This document shows positions 7,553 through 16,374 of a stretch of 31,484 nt of DNA, in pieces. Each line of letters starts with the position of its first letter. Within the stretch, counting starts at the first letter, position 1. The notes beneath the pieces were generated by a model. The model saw only the letters and a list, made by a program, of their open reading frames with translations. It searched no databases and was not told where the DNA came from. The position numbers and the translations under genes were made by a program. Source of the stretch: JBBRQP01 sp038226175 (lineage in GTDB: Bacteria; Cyanobacteriota; Cyanobacteriia; Gloeobacterales; Anthocerotibacteraceae); assembly GCA_038226175.1 (NCBI GenBank), contig JBBRQP010000031.1:1-31484 (forward strand), in the 5' to 3' direction.

Positions 7553-8317
7553 TTAAGCACTTAAATTCTTGAGATAGCTGCCAATAGCTTCTTTGGGCGT
7601 TCCACTAAATTGTATTTGTCCTTTATCAAGCCAGATCGCTCGGTCACAGGATTGTTGAATATAGTCCAATTCATGTGAGACCACCAATACCGTCGCATTC
7701 CCACCCCAAAATTGTTCTAGGCGTTGACGACATTTGTTACGAAATCGCTCATCACCTACCGAAAACACCTCATCTAGAATTAGGATATCAGGCTGGGTAT
7801 CAGTAGCAATGGCAAATCCTAAGCGTGCCATCATGCCCGACGATAACGCCTTAACGGGCATCTCGGCACAGGCGGTAAGTTCAGCAAATTCTAGAATTGG
7901 TTGCGCTCGCTCACGCATATCCTGACGCGAAAAGCCCAGTAATACCCCATAAAGCAAAATATTATCAAGGACAGTTAATTCAGGATCAAACCCAGCGCCC
8001 AGTTCGATCAGTGGTGCAATGGTACCGTTAATCTTGACCTGACCACTGGTCGGTTGCAAGATGCCGCAGATAATTTTAAATAAAGTAGATTTACCTGAAC
8101 CATTGGCACCAATAATACCAATTTTTTCGCCGATATTAACGCTTAGATCAACTCGGTCGAGGACTAATTTTTTTGCTGGCTTACGATAAGCCCCACTCAC
8201 AAAAGAGAGGACTGTTTTTTTGAGATCGTAAGAAAATTCTTCCTGAGTACGCCGCCAGAGGCTAACTTTATCAAGCCGAATAATTTCCACACATGTTGCA
8301 GGAGAAGACTCAATCAC
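7553..8317 (-). CDS. ABC transporter ATP-binding protein, polysaccharide/O-antigen export type (Wzt-like)
   Basis: The 254-residue protein has Walker A GANGSGKST (70-78), the block LIELGAGFDPELTVLDNI (103-120) typical of polysaccharide exporters, signature LSSGM (158-162), Walker B ILILDEV (178-184) and an H-loop SHELDYI. In this family (Wzt, KpsT, TagH) the ATPase powers export of O-antigen, capsule or teichoic acid across the inner membrane. It ends soon after the nucleotide-binding domain, so it lacks the C-terminal carbohydrate-binding domain of Wzt proteins that recognise capped O-antigen. The permease gene lies 29 bp upstream in the same direction. No glycosyltransferase genes are adjacent, so the exported glycan is unknown. 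Confidence 0.9.
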   Translation of the reverse strand: MIESSPATCVEIIRLDKVSLWRRTQEEFSYDLKKTVLSFVSGAYRKPAKKLVLDRVDLSVNIGEKIGIIGANGSGKSTLFKIICGILQPTSGQVKINGTIAPLIELGAGFDPELTVLDNILLYGVLLGFSRQDMRERAQPILEFAELTACAEMPVKALSSGMMARLGFAIATDTQPDILILDEVFSVGDERFRNKCRQRLEQFWGGNATVLVVSHELDYIQQSCDRAIWLDKGQIQFSGTPKEAIGSYLKNLSA

Positions 8318-8346
8318 TGTAGCGCAGAGAGGGGGAGCATCTCAAC

Positions 8347-9153
8347 TTAAAGCAAATCCATGAATTCATCATACCAAAGCCGAAAGCAGGTACTCCCGAG
8401 CATCAACATCAGTAATCCTCCCAAAAGTGCCCGTCCCATTTGCGTCCAGTCAAGGGGTGCGCTATTCAAGGTCAGCTGACGAATAGTTTCAATGATTGGT
8501 GAGAGGGGATTGAGTGCCAAAAATGGGCGTACCGTATCAGGAACAATCGCCGCTGGGTAAAAAATTGGGCTGGTCAAAAATAAAGCAAAGCTGACTAACT
8601 CATAAAAATAAGGTAGATCCCGAAAAAAAACATAAAGAGCGCTTACTAGAAGACTCATTCCGATACTCACCATTGCTAAGGAGATTAGAGGAATCATCAG
8701 GAGTAGGACATTTAGAGGATTATGTGTGATCAGTAAGGTGATTACACATAACAAAGGAAAAGCACCCACCATAAACTGAAATATATTGGCTGCCACCATC
8801 GACAAGGGCATGATACTCAAGGGCAAACGTATTTTGTTGAGGATTGCCCCGTTGGCTACCACACTTGGTAGAGATTGCGCTGTGGTACTGTTAAAAAAGT
8901 TGATAACCGTCAAACCAGTGAAAGCTGCAAGTGTGTAATTGAGAAGAGAATTATTATAATAGCTGGCAAAATTAGACCCAAAAACAGCCGTGTAAACCCC
9001 TGTCATAATCAGAGGATTAAGCAATGACCAATATACGCCCAAGACCGAACCACGATAGCGTACCTTGATATTCCGCATCGTCAAGACGTAAAGCAACTCA
9101 AAATAGCGCTGACTTTTTAGAGCCAGGGTTTGATCAGGTAAGGCAAGAGTCAT
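8347..9153 (-). CDS. ABC-2 type permease, polysaccharide export (Wzm-like)
   Basis: The 268-residue membrane protein starts with an amphipathic segment and VLTMRNIKVRYRGSVLGVYW, characteristic of Wzm/KpsM/TagG ABC-2 permeases. About six hydrophobic helices follow. LNPLSPIIETIRQL near the C-terminal end is another hallmark of this family. Two copies are expected to form the channel, with two copies of the ATPase encoded 29 bp downstream. It is the first gene of the pair, so the promoter should lie in the long gene-free stretch upstream of 9153. Confidence 0.9.
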   Translation of the reverse strand: MTLALPDQTLALKSQRYFELLYVLTMRNIKVRYRGSVLGVYWSLLNPLIMTGVYTAVFGSNFASYYNNSLLNYTLAAFTGLTVINFFNSTTAQSLPSVVANGAILNKIRLPLSIMPLSMVAANIFQFMVGAFPLLCVITLLITHNPLNVLLLMIPLISLAMVSIGMSLLVSALYVFFRDLPYFYELVSFALFLTSPIFYPAAIVPDTVRPFLALNPLSPIIETIRQLTLNSAPLDWTQMGRALLGGLLMLMLGSTCFRLWYDEFMDLL

Positions 9154-9780
9154 GACACATTTGTCGCAGAGAATACAGCTTATTATATCGCCCTAGCGAG
9201 AGTCTACGAGAGCACCTGAAATTTAGTCACAGTTTAGTCATGCCTAAAATTAGAGCCATTGAAATGCTTTGCAGGAGGGTATTACACGGATTTGTACTTC
9301 AGCTGTTACCGCTGAAGGTCAGACAAGATTTCTGCTACTTGCACACTTCACTTTTCTGTAGAAAATGTCCCTCCCTTGGTTTGCGTTAGCTCAAACTCAT
9401 CACCATGACTCTAGGTATGGAAGGGTATTGGCGGCTGTCAATGTAACGTTCTGGCTGGCTACTTAGGATGCTTATGTGAATCGTTTTACTGTTTAAAAAG
9501 CCTTGTTTGACCGGAGCTAGCGTTTAACTACTGGCTTTTGCGATATCTCCTATCGGTACTTAATTACTTTTGATTTGTCCAAACTTATCCATAAAAACAA
9601 GAGTTGGCCTAGCGCAGGATCTATTAAAAATAGTTTTGCACAAAGCTATCTTGATATCAAGATAGCTTTGTTACTAAGAAGAGCATGTTAGACTCATGCA
9701 ATCTTTGCGTTTTATTGCCTAACGCCACAGCACCCTAAAAAGTTAGAAACAATAGAAATAGAGTTCGTTTGGCAACATCA
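9154..9780. other. Long gene-free region with several inverted repeats
   Basis: About 630 bp between divergent genes without a convincing reading frame. Visible elements are a hairpin CTTCAGC/GCTGAAG (9297-9303 with 9311-9317, 7-nt loop), an AAAAGCC/GGCTTTT pair (9496-9502 with 9533-9539), the large palindrome at 9640-9671, and GCATG/CATGC (9683-9687 with 9695-9699). It must hold the promoter of the ABC exporter and of the small membrane protein. It is long enough for an untranslated leader or a non-coding RNA, but no known RNA family was recognised. Confidence 0.5.
9640..9671. repeat. 32-bp perfect palindrome
   Basis: Bases 9640-9655 are the exact reverse complement of 9656-9671, with the centre at TTGATATCAA. 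As RNA it would fold into a stem of about 14 bp with a 4-nt loop; as DNA it is a symmetric site for a dimeric protein. It is not followed by a clean T run on the plus strand. On the minus strand a T-rich stretch comes only about 10 nt later. A standard terminator is therefore only one possibility. Confidence 0.75.
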
Positions 9781-10104
9781 ATGGATTGGTTAACCTTTTC
9801 CCATGCCTATTGCACCACTATCTGCGCTGTTTTATTACCAGCCAATGTGCTGGCTATGGTGATGGCCCTATTTTGGGTCAGACAGTCCTACCCCATCTGG
9901 CAGGTCGCAATTCCTGGAATGCTGTTGGCTTATTTGTTGATACTGCATGCATTGAGTTGGGTCATCGTGGGTATGGTTATGGGTGAAACTTATTTACTCA
10001 TAAGTCTTGGTAGCGTGAGTTTTGGTATTAACGGACTAGCCCTTGCCCGACCCGAACTAATCAACCAATGGAGCAAACAGCTGATACCCAAAATTTTTAG
10101 CTAG
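9781..10104 (+). CDS. Small membrane protein, function unknown
   Basis: The protein has 107 residues from ATG 9781, or 111 from TTG 9769. It has three hydrophobic segments, at about 13-31, 39-62 and 64-83, and a short basic tail. I do not recognise the family. It stands alone on the plus strand downstream of the gene-free stretch and about 70 bp before msrA. Neither start has a strong ribosome binding site; TTG 9769 has a weak AGAG 5 nt upstream. Confidence 0.5.
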   Translation: MDWLTFSHAYCTTICAVLLPANVLAMVMALFWVRQSYPIWQVAIPGMLLAYLLILHALSWVIVGMVMGETYLLISLGSVSFGINGLALARPELINQWSKQLIPKIFS

Positions 10105-10175
10105 GCGATTCGTGTTGCACACATACCTAGGGTCTTTACGATAAAATGGGGGAAATACCTGTTGCGTACTAAATC

Positions 10176-10835
10176 ATGGGCTTCTTTGGACTTGGCAAAA
10201 AACTGACTTTACCAACCGTTGCTGAAGCATTACCGGGACGCAGTGAGCCGCTGCAGACTTCTGCTCAGCATTTTGCAAATGGTAATCCCCTCAAACCGCC
10301 CTATCCCGCTGGTTTGGAAATGGCACTCTTTGGTTTGGGTTGTTTCTGGGGAGCTGAGCGCAAATTTTGGCAGCAACCTGGTGTTTTTGTGACTGCTGTA
10401 GGTTATGCCAGTGGTGCAACCCCCAATCCCACCTACGAAGAAGTATGCAGTGGACGCACCGGACATAACGAAGTCGTACGCGTAGTTTTTGACCCAAAGG
10501 TTATTTCTTATGCCCAATTACTGAAAGTTTTCTGGGAGAGCCATAATCCTACCCAAGGTATGCGTCAAGGTAATGATGCTGGTACACAGTATCGTTCTGG
10601 CATCTATATTTACTCTGAGCAGCAACGCCAACTAGCGATAACCTCGCGGGATGAATACCAAAAAGCTCTGAGCGCTAAGGGTTTCTCAGCGATTACGACC
10701 GAGATTTTGGAAGCTCCTGAATTTTATTACGCCGAGGGCTACCATCAGCAATATCTAGACAAAAATCCTAATGGCTATTGTGGTCTCGGAGGTCTCAATG
10801 TGAGCTGTCCAGCCTTTGCTCAGCCTCTGGCGTAA
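10176..10835 (+). CDS. msrA: Peptide-methionine (S)-S-oxide reductase MsrA
   Basis: The 219-residue protein has the catalytic GCFWG motif with Cys56. It also has the blocks YEEVCSGRTGHNEVVRVVFD, HNPTQGMRQGNDAGTQYRSG and EGYHQQYLDKNPNGYCGLGG. Cys202 and Cys211 at the C-terminus match the resolving cysteines of long-type MsrA enzymes such as that of E. coli. The enzyme reduces S-methionine sulfoxide in proteins using thioredoxin and repairs oxidative damage in the cytosol. The roughly 45-residue N-terminal extension before the catalytic domain is also usual for this type. No msrB is adjacent. Confidence 0.95.
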   Translation: MGFFGLGKKLTLPTVAEALPGRSEPLQTSAQHFANGNPLKPPYPAGLEMALFGLGCFWGAERKFWQQPGVFVTAVGYASGATPNPTYEEVCSGRTGHNEVVRVVFDPKVISYAQLLKVFWESHNPTQGMRQGNDAGTQYRSGIYIYSEQQRQLAITSRDEYQKALSAKGFSAITTEILEAPEFYYAEGYHQQYLDKNPNGYCGLGGLNVSCPAFAQPLA

Positions 10836-10933
10836 GAGCAAAACATTTTCTCACATTTTTCTACAATTCTCGTGGGCATCGCTTACGCCATAGCTCTAAT
10901 CTAAATTAGGGTCATGTAGGAAACAAACAGCCG

Positions 10934-12229
10934 ATGGAAATGATCACTAAACTACCTACAGGTTGGCGCTGGTTTGCGATTGGCGCCGCCACTTTGGGTC
11001 TAGCGGCGTTACTTTATGCCACGCTGGTACCTAAGCCTGACCCTAGTGCCAAATTAGAGAAATTTTTGACGACTGTCCAGAAGCTAAATACGGATATACG
11101 GATTACCTCCGCTGGTCAGGTTTTCCCGAATCGTACCGTTAATGTTGGGCCCAAAGAAGCAGGTGTCTTGGCTGAACTCTATGTCGAACAAGGACAAAAA
11201 GTCGAGAAAGGTCACATCCTAGCGCGTATGGATACCAGCCGCGTCATCCAAGTGGTAGCCCAGACCAAAGCCGCCCTCGAAAATGCCCAAGCTCGTCAAC
11301 TCGAACTCAAGAATGGCTCTCGTGCCCAAGAAATCATCCAATCTCAGGCTGATGTCCGTTCTGACCAATCGCGCGTGGCCGTGGCTACAGATAATTATCG
11401 TCGTTACCAATCGCTCTATAAAGATGGTGGACTGACCGCTGATGAATTTAACGCCAAAAAATTGGAATTTGAGCAAGCTAAATCCGTTTTGATTGCTGAT
11501 CAGCAACGCTTGAGTCTTAAACAAGTTGGTACCCGCTATGAGCAACTTTTGGCTGAAAAAGCTGAAGTTATTCGTAACCAAGCTGCTCTGGCCGATGTGC
11601 AGACCCGGCTCAATGACTTGACAATTCGCGCACCGTTTACGGGAGTGGTCTCCCAGCGTTATGCTCAGGCTGGCGCGTTTGTTTCGCCTACTAATACCTC
11701 TCAGGGGGCTTCGGCTAGTTCAAGCTCGATCCTGCTCTTGATCGACCGCCTTGAGGTGCTGGCCACCGTTGCCGAATCTGATATTGCGCGCATCAGGGTC
11801 GGTCAGCCAGTTGTGATTAGTTCCTCAGCCTTTCCTGGTCAAGAATTTCGGGGCACCGTGCGCTTGGTTGCACCTGAGGCTGTCGTAGAAAATGGTATCA
11901 CCCAGTTTCAAGTGCGTATCAAGCTTGATGACCGTGCTGCGCAGACTCTAAAATCTCGTCTCAATGTGAGTGTCAATTTTATTGCCGGTAAAATCCAAAA
12001 TGCCCTAGTTGTGCCAACTACTGCGATCATCACCCGTGAAGGCAAAACTGCCGTGCTAATTCCTGACCTCAAAAAAGGGCCAACGCTCAAAGAAGTCACA
12101 ACTGGGCAAAGTCTGGGTGATAAAACACAAATACTCTCCGGCTTAAAAGTAGGCGAAAAGCTTTACGCCAAGTTACCCCCTGATGTCAATATTGATGAAC
12201 TCCTCGGTAATAGTAATGCGTTTAGATAA
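10934..12229 (+). CDS. HlyD/MacA-family periplasmic adaptor subunit
   Basis: The 431-residue protein has an N-terminal membrane anchor (about 12-29). The first half-lipoyl motif is in the segment PKEAGVLAELYVEQGQKVEK. A long Gln/Ala-rich coiled-coil hairpin follows (about 105-225), then the second half-lipoyl segment IRAPFTGVVSQRYAQAGAFV and beta-barrel and membrane-proximal domains to the end. This is the order of a MacA/DevB-type membrane fusion protein, which bridges an inner-membrane ABC transporter to an outer-membrane channel. It is the first gene of a four-gene unit with two permeases and an ATPase, and its end overlaps the start of the first permease. No TolC-like gene is in the window. 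The substrate is unknown. Confidence 0.9.
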   Translation: MEMITKLPTGWRWFAIGAATLGLAALLYATLVPKPDPSAKLEKFLTTVQKLNTDIRITSAGQVFPNRTVNVGPKEAGVLAELYVEQGQKVEKGHILARMDTSRVIQVVAQTKAALENAQARQLELKNGSRAQEIIQSQADVRSDQSRVAVATDNYRRYQSLYKDGGLTADEFNAKKLEFEQAKSVLIADQQRLSLKQVGTRYEQLLAEKAEVIRNQAALADVQTRLNDLTIRAPFTGVVSQRYAQAGAFVSPTNTSQGASASSSSILLLIDRLEVLATVAESDIARIRVGQPVVISSSAFPGQEFRGTVRLVAPEAVVENGITQFQVRIKLDDRAAQTLKSRLNVSVNFIAGKIQNALVVPTTAIITREGKTAVLIPDLKKGPTLKEVTTGQSLGDKTQILSGLKVGEKLYAKLPPDVNIDELLGNSNAFR

Positions 12230-13499
12230 TCCAAGCCCCGTGATTAGAGCACCTTTGGCGCAACCTAGACGTGCGTCCTCTAAGGTAAGTTGGCTGACCT
12301 TCTGGTGGGAAAATCTCCGCTTAGCTGCCTTCACACTCTGGAGTAATCGCCTGCGCTCAACCCTGACCATGCTAGGGCTAATTATTGGGATCGGTTCGGT
12401 AGTGCTGATTATTGCTTTAGGCGTCGGTACCCAAAAGTATGTCGCCAACCAATTTAAAGGCTTAGGTACCAATGTCGTCGCAATTTTTGATGACGGTCCA
12501 CGCACTAAAGGCCGTCAGCCGATTACACTCGCTGATGTTGAGGCTTTACGCACCCAAGTTAATGCCGTCAAAGATGTGGCACCAGTGGCCTACGGTGGTG
12601 CTCAGTTTACCTGGGGTAAAAATACGGCAAGTGGTCAAATTGCTGGTACCCCAGAGTCTTTAGTTGAGATTCTCTCGATTAGTTTTGTGAAAGGTCGTTA
12701 CTTTACGCCAGAAGAGATTAAAAACCGCGCGCGCGTGGTCGTCTTGGGTGAGGGCTTGAGTAAAAAACTATTTGGGTATGACGAACCGATTGGCAAAACC
12801 GTGTTTCTCAATAATCAAGCGGTGCTGGTCATTGGCGTGACCAAGGCCGGATTCTTTGGGAGTTGGGTGGACTTAGACCGGGGCGCACTTTTGCCCTTGG
12901 ATCTAGCCATGGAAAGTTTTGTTGAGAGTACCTCACCTTTTGGTAAAAAAGTTTCGGGGGTGTTGCTTGAGGCCAAGCCGGAAAGCAGTGTTGAAGAAGT
13001 TACTTTTCAGGTCAAAAATCTGCTGCGCCAGCGTCATGCCGTGACGGATCAAGAAGATTTTGTGATCGGTAATATTCAAGACCAGATCAATATCTTTAAT
13101 AATGTCGCCACCGGAATTTCCATTGTTCTGAGTCTGACGGCGGCTATTTCTCTGTTTGTGAGTGGTATCGGCATTATGAACATCATGCTCGTCTCAGTTA
13201 CGGAGCGCACCCGTGAGATCGGTTTACGTAAGGCTCTCGGCGCTTCAGAAGAAGTGATTCTGACGCAGTTTGTGATTGAAGCTTTGCTGGTTTCGATGGT
13301 AGGAGGCTTGATCGGGGTGCTGCTTGGCGCAGGATTAGCCCAAGCTATTGCCACAGTTTCTCCGCTCAAACCCGAGGTGACTTCTTGGTCGATTTTGTTG
13401 GCTGTCGGCGTATCCGGGGCTATTGGCTTATTTTTTGGGGTCTTTCCCGCGCTACAGGCTTCCAAACTTGACCCGATTACGGCTTTACGTTCTGATTAG
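12216..13499 (+). CDS. MacB/FtsX-type ABC permease, first paralogue
   Basis: This 427-residue permease has NRLRSTLTMLGLIIGIGSVV at TM1 and a large extracytoplasmic MacB-core domain (about 80-290). A C-terminal three-helix block contains IMNIMLVSVTERTREIGLRK and ALGASEEVILTQFVIEALLV. The signature after the last helix is FPALQASKLDPITALRSD. There is no ATPase domain, unlike fused MacB of Proteobacteria. The start at ATG 12216 overlaps the adaptor's stop; ATG 12183 in the same frame is also possible. It has a proline/arginine-rich N-terminal extension of about 20 residues that the second paralogue lacks. It is probably a half of a heterodimeric permease with the next gene. Confidence 0.88.
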   Translation: MRLDNPSPVIRAPLAQPRRASSKVSWLTFWWENLRLAAFTLWSNRLRSTLTMLGLIIGIGSVVLIIALGVGTQKYVANQFKGLGTNVVAIFDDGPRTKGRQPITLADVEALRTQVNAVKDVAPVAYGGAQFTWGKNTASGQIAGTPESLVEILSISFVKGRYFTPEEIKNRARVVVLGEGLSKKLFGYDEPIGKTVFLNNQAVLVIGVTKAGFFGSWVDLDRGALLPLDLAMESFVESTSPFGKKVSGVLLEAKPESSVEEVTFQVKNLLRQRHAVTDQEDFVIGNIQDQINIFNNVATGISIVLSLTAAISLFVSGIGIMNIMLVSVTERTREIGLRKALGASEEVILTQFVIEALLVSMVGGLIGVLLGAGLAQAIATVSPLKPEVTSWSILLAVGVSGAIGLFFGVFPALQASKLDPITALRSD

Positions 13500-13510
13500 G
13501 AGATTACGCT

Positions 13511-14716
13511 ATGCCTTGGTTTGAAAATCTCCGTATTGCAATCAGCGCGCTTTGGGGTAATCGCTTACGCTCCGTGCTGACCATGCTAGGTCTGATTATT
13601 GGGATTGGCTCCGTTATTTTGATGATTGCAATCGGATTAGGCGCACAAAAATATGTCAAGGATCAGTTCAAAAGTTTAGGAACCAATATCGTAATTGTCG
13701 GTGGTGATGATACCCCACGGAAGGGTTCGCGTCCTTTGACCATGTACGATGCCCAAGCTCTTAAGACCCAGCTCCAAACCATTGATGATGTAGCGCCCTT
13801 TGTGGCGGAAAATGGACGCATTGTTTGGAATAGTAAAAATGCAAGTGGTCGGATCTACGGCATCACGCCATCTTTGGTGCATATGCTCAACTTTCCGGTC
13901 TTAAAGGGTCGATTTTTTAGCCAGCGAGAAGTTGAGCAACGGGCGCGCTTGGTGGTCTTGGGTCTCGAAGTAGCTAAAGAATTATTTGGAGCCGAAGAAC
14001 CTGTCGGCAAAGAAGTTTTTATTGATGGACAAAATATGACCGTAATTGGCGTCACCAAACAGATCGCCTTTAAGGGCTATTTACAATACATCGAACGGGG
14101 CTTAATTGTACCTTTGACGGTTGCCCACGAATTATTGATCCCCAGTAATAGCCCTTTTGGTCTCAAAGTTGGCCTGATTTTTTTGGAGGCAAAACCCAAT
14201 ACTAAGGTCGATGAAGTACGCTTTCAGGTGATTAATCTGATGCGCCAGCGCCACCATACCTTAGATCAAGATGATTTCTTTGTGGGGACAGCTCAGCAAA
14301 CTTTAGATCTTTTTAATAGTATTGCGGCAGTATTGACAGTATTGCTGGGCTTTACAGCAGCTATTTCTTTGATCGTGGGCGGGATTAATATTATGAATAT
14401 CATGCTGGTTTCGGTGACCGAGCGTACCCGCGAGATCGGTTTGCGTAAAGCCTTGGGAGCTTCAGAAGAAATTATTTTGACACAATTTATTATCGAAGCG
14501 GTGTTAATTTCTCTGCTAGGTGGCATCTTAGGCTTAGCCGTGGGTGTGGCTTTGGCTAGTTTCTTAGGTACGATCACACCGCTCAAACCTGAAGTCACGG
14601 GCTGGTCTGTTATTTTGGCGGTGGGTGTCGCCGGAGGTGTTGGTTTGTTTTTTGGTATATTCCCGGCGCGCCGTGCTGCTAGTCTTGACCCGATTATTGC
14701 TCTACGTACCGATTAG
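13511..14716 (+). CDS. MacB/FtsX-type ABC permease, second paralogue
   Basis: The protein has 401 residues, begins 11 bp after the first permease and is preceded by a good AGGAG. It shares the architecture and much of the sequence of its neighbour: NRLRSVLTMLGLIIGIGSVI at TM1, an extracytoplasmic core, NIMNIMLVSVTERTREIGLR and FPARRAASLDPIIALRTD at the end. The two differ most in the extracytoplasmic domain. The pair therefore arose by tandem duplication and diverged, as in LolC/LolE, and probably forms a heterodimer with the ATPase encoded next. It is an inner-membrane protein with four predicted helices. Confidence 0.88.
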   Translation: MPWFENLRIAISALWGNRLRSVLTMLGLIIGIGSVILMIAIGLGAQKYVKDQFKSLGTNIVIVGGDDTPRKGSRPLTMYDAQALKTQLQTIDDVAPFVAENGRIVWNSKNASGRIYGITPSLVHMLNFPVLKGRFFSQREVEQRARLVVLGLEVAKELFGAEEPVGKEVFIDGQNMTVIGVTKQIAFKGYLQYIERGLIVPLTVAHELLIPSNSPFGLKVGLIFLEAKPNTKVDEVRFQVINLMRQRHHTLDQDDFFVGTAQQTLDLFNSIAAVLTVLLGFTAAISLIVGGINIMNIMLVSVTERTREIGLRKALGASEEIILTQFIIEAVLISLLGGILGLAVGVALASFLGTITPLKPEVTGWSVILAVGVAGGVGLFFGIFPARRAASLDPIIALRTD

Positions 14717-14725
14717 GAGATGATC

Positions 14726-15418
14726 ATGGTGATTAGTTTACAAGACATTCGCAAAACCTACCGTCTCGCTCAGACCGATATTCCCATTCTCAAAGGTATC
14801 GATCTCGATATTGCGCAAGGTGAATATGCGGCGATCATGGGACCATCGGGTTCGGGTAAGTCCACCTTGATGAATATTATCGGGTGTTTGGATCGTCCGA
14901 CCTCCGGCTCCTATTGGCTCAATGGTCAAAATGTTGCCACGATGGAACGTAAGTCCCTCGCCCAGGTTCGTAATCGTGAAATCGGTTTTATCTTCCAACA
15001 ATTTAATTTGTTGCCCCGTGCCGATGCCCTCGAAAACGTGATGCTGCCAGCACTGTATGCGGGAATCTCTAGTAAAGAACGTAAGGTTTTGGCAACGGCG
15101 ATGCTCGAGCGGGTGGGCTTGCAAGACCGGATGCACAATTTGCCTAGTCAGCTCTCCGGTGGTCAGCAGCAACGGGTCGCCATTGCTCGCGCGCTCGTCA
15201 ATCGCCCAAGTATCTTGCTAGCCGATGAACCAACTGGCGCACTCGACACCAAAACTGGTCAAGAGGTACTTAATTTATTTGAGGAATTACACCAAGAAGG
15301 TTTAACGCTGATTGTGATCACCCATGATCAAGAAGTTGGTGACCGCGCTCATCGCTTGATTCGCTTACGCGATGGTATGTTGGAGAGCTCAGCTAAGGCA
15401 ATGCCTGTCACAACCTGA
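14726..15418 (+). CDS. ABC transporter ATP-binding protein, MacB/LolD type
   Basis: The 230-residue ATPase has Walker A GPSGSGKST, Q-loop FIFQQFNLLPRADALENVML, signature LSGGQQQRVAIARAL, Walker B ILLADEPTGALD and the H-loop ITHDQEV. This combination is typical of the lipoprotein/macrolide exporter group (LolD, MacB N-terminal domain, DevA). I start at ATG 14726: AGGAG lies 6 nt upstream, while an in-frame ATG at 14720 would sit directly on the Shine-Dalgarno sequence. It closes the adaptor-permease-permease-ATPase unit, 9 bp after the second permease, and should power that complex. Confidence 0.9.
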   Translation: MVISLQDIRKTYRLAQTDIPILKGIDLDIAQGEYAAIMGPSGSGKSTLMNIIGCLDRPTSGSYWLNGQNVATMERKSLAQVRNREIGFIFQQFNLLPRADALENVMLPALYAGISSKERKVLATAMLERVGLQDRMHNLPSQLSGGQQQRVAIARALVNRPSILLADEPTGALDTKTGQEVLNLFEELHQEGLTLIVITHDQEVGDRAHRLIRLRDGMLESSAKAMPVTT

Positions 15419-15469
15419 TCATGTCGGCGCGGCAGGTTATTATGAGATAGTCAGCCTAACTTTAAACCT

Positions 15470-16309
15470 TTGACCGTTCTCATTCAATGGTTTCCGGGTC
15501 ACATCGCCCGCGCCCGTCGCCAGCTTCAAGAACAACTGAAGCTCGTCGATGTTGTATTTGAAATTTTAGATGCTCGCATTCCCAATAGTTGCCAACACCC
15601 TGATTTATCTGAATTGATTGGTACGCGCGAACGGGTGCTTGTCCTTAATCGCGCCGATATGCTCCCCGAAAGCCAGCTGCAAGCCTGGAAACGCCATTTT
15701 CAGCATCAAGGACAGATCGTCGTCAGTACCAATGGTCAGAATGGCTTGGGCGTTCGTAATATTCTCAGAGCAAGCCAAGGCGCCTATCAACGGGTCAATC
15801 AACGTCGTGCTAATCGCGGTATGCTGCCACGGCCTGTTCGCGCGGCGATGATTGGCTTTCCTAATGTCGGTAAGTCTGCTTTGATTAACCGCCTAGTCGG
15901 CAAACGCGCCGTCGCGAGTGCCGCCAAACCCGGCGTCACTCGCCAATTACAGTGGGTACGGGTCTGTGAAGAAATTGACCTGCTTGATAGCCCCGGTATT
16001 CTTCCTGTCAAATTTACCGATCAAGCCGCTGCCGTTAATCTTGCCATTTGTGATGATATCGGTACATTAAGCTACAGTCTCGAGCAGGTTGCCGCTGTCG
16101 CTTTTGACTTATTATTACCCCAAATTCCTGAGCGTCTCGAAGCCCGTTATCATGTTGACCCCCGGCCTTTTAATGGGGAAAGCTGGCTACGTGCTCAGGC
16201 TAAACGTCACCCTCATGGTCTTACTCAAAAAGCAGCCGAACAACTGCTTCAAGATTTTCGCCGAGGGTATCTAGGCGCTGTTGCTCTAGAGATGCCACCT
16301 GTAGCATAA
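15470..16309 (+). CDS. ylqF: Circularly permuted ribosome-biogenesis GTPase, RbgA/YlqF family
   Basis: The 279-residue protein begins IQWFPGHIARARRQL, the family start. The GTPase motifs are in permuted order: G4 NRAD (60-63), then G1 GFPNVGKSALINRLVG (about 128), then G3 DSPG (about 174). RbgA/YlqF GTPases help late assembly of the large ribosomal subunit in the cytosol. The start is a TTG at 15470; no ATG fits between it and the conserved IQWFPGH. It follows the ABC unit after 51 bp and may be read from that promoter or its own. The C-terminal helical domain (about 190-279) is complete. Confidence 0.92.
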   Translation: MTVLIQWFPGHIARARRQLQEQLKLVDVVFEILDARIPNSCQHPDLSELIGTRERVLVLNRADMLPESQLQAWKRHFQHQGQIVVSTNGQNGLGVRNILRASQGAYQRVNQRRANRGMLPRPVRAAMIGFPNVGKSALINRLVGKRAVASAAKPGVTRQLQWVRVCEEIDLLDSPGILPVKFTDQAAAVNLAICDDIGTLSYSLEQVAAVAFDLLLPQIPERLEARYHVDPRPFNGESWLRAQAKRHPHGLTQKAAEQLLQDFRRGYLGAVALEMPPVA

Positions 16310-16320
16310 AGAAGCTTGCC

Positions 16321-16374
16321 TGATTGCATCACAATCACTGAGTCTGATTGTCCGTAGAAGTACGCTCCTACTTC
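16321..16374. repeat. Mutually exclusive small hairpins between convergent genes
   Basis: A 7-bp stem with a 7-nt loop is formed by 16331-16337 (ACAATCA) and 16345-16351 (TGATTGT). The left arm can instead pair with TGATTG at 16321-16326. A further GAAGTA/TACTTC hairpin is at 16357-16362/16369-16374. They lie between the converging GTPase and ArsR genes and could act as weak terminators in either direction, but none has a T tract. Confidence 0.35.

Noticed and set aside
14738..15172. 144-codon minus-strand frame across the LolD/MacB-type ATPase
   Set aside because: It is the mirror of conserved Walker and signature motifs; no independent coding sign.
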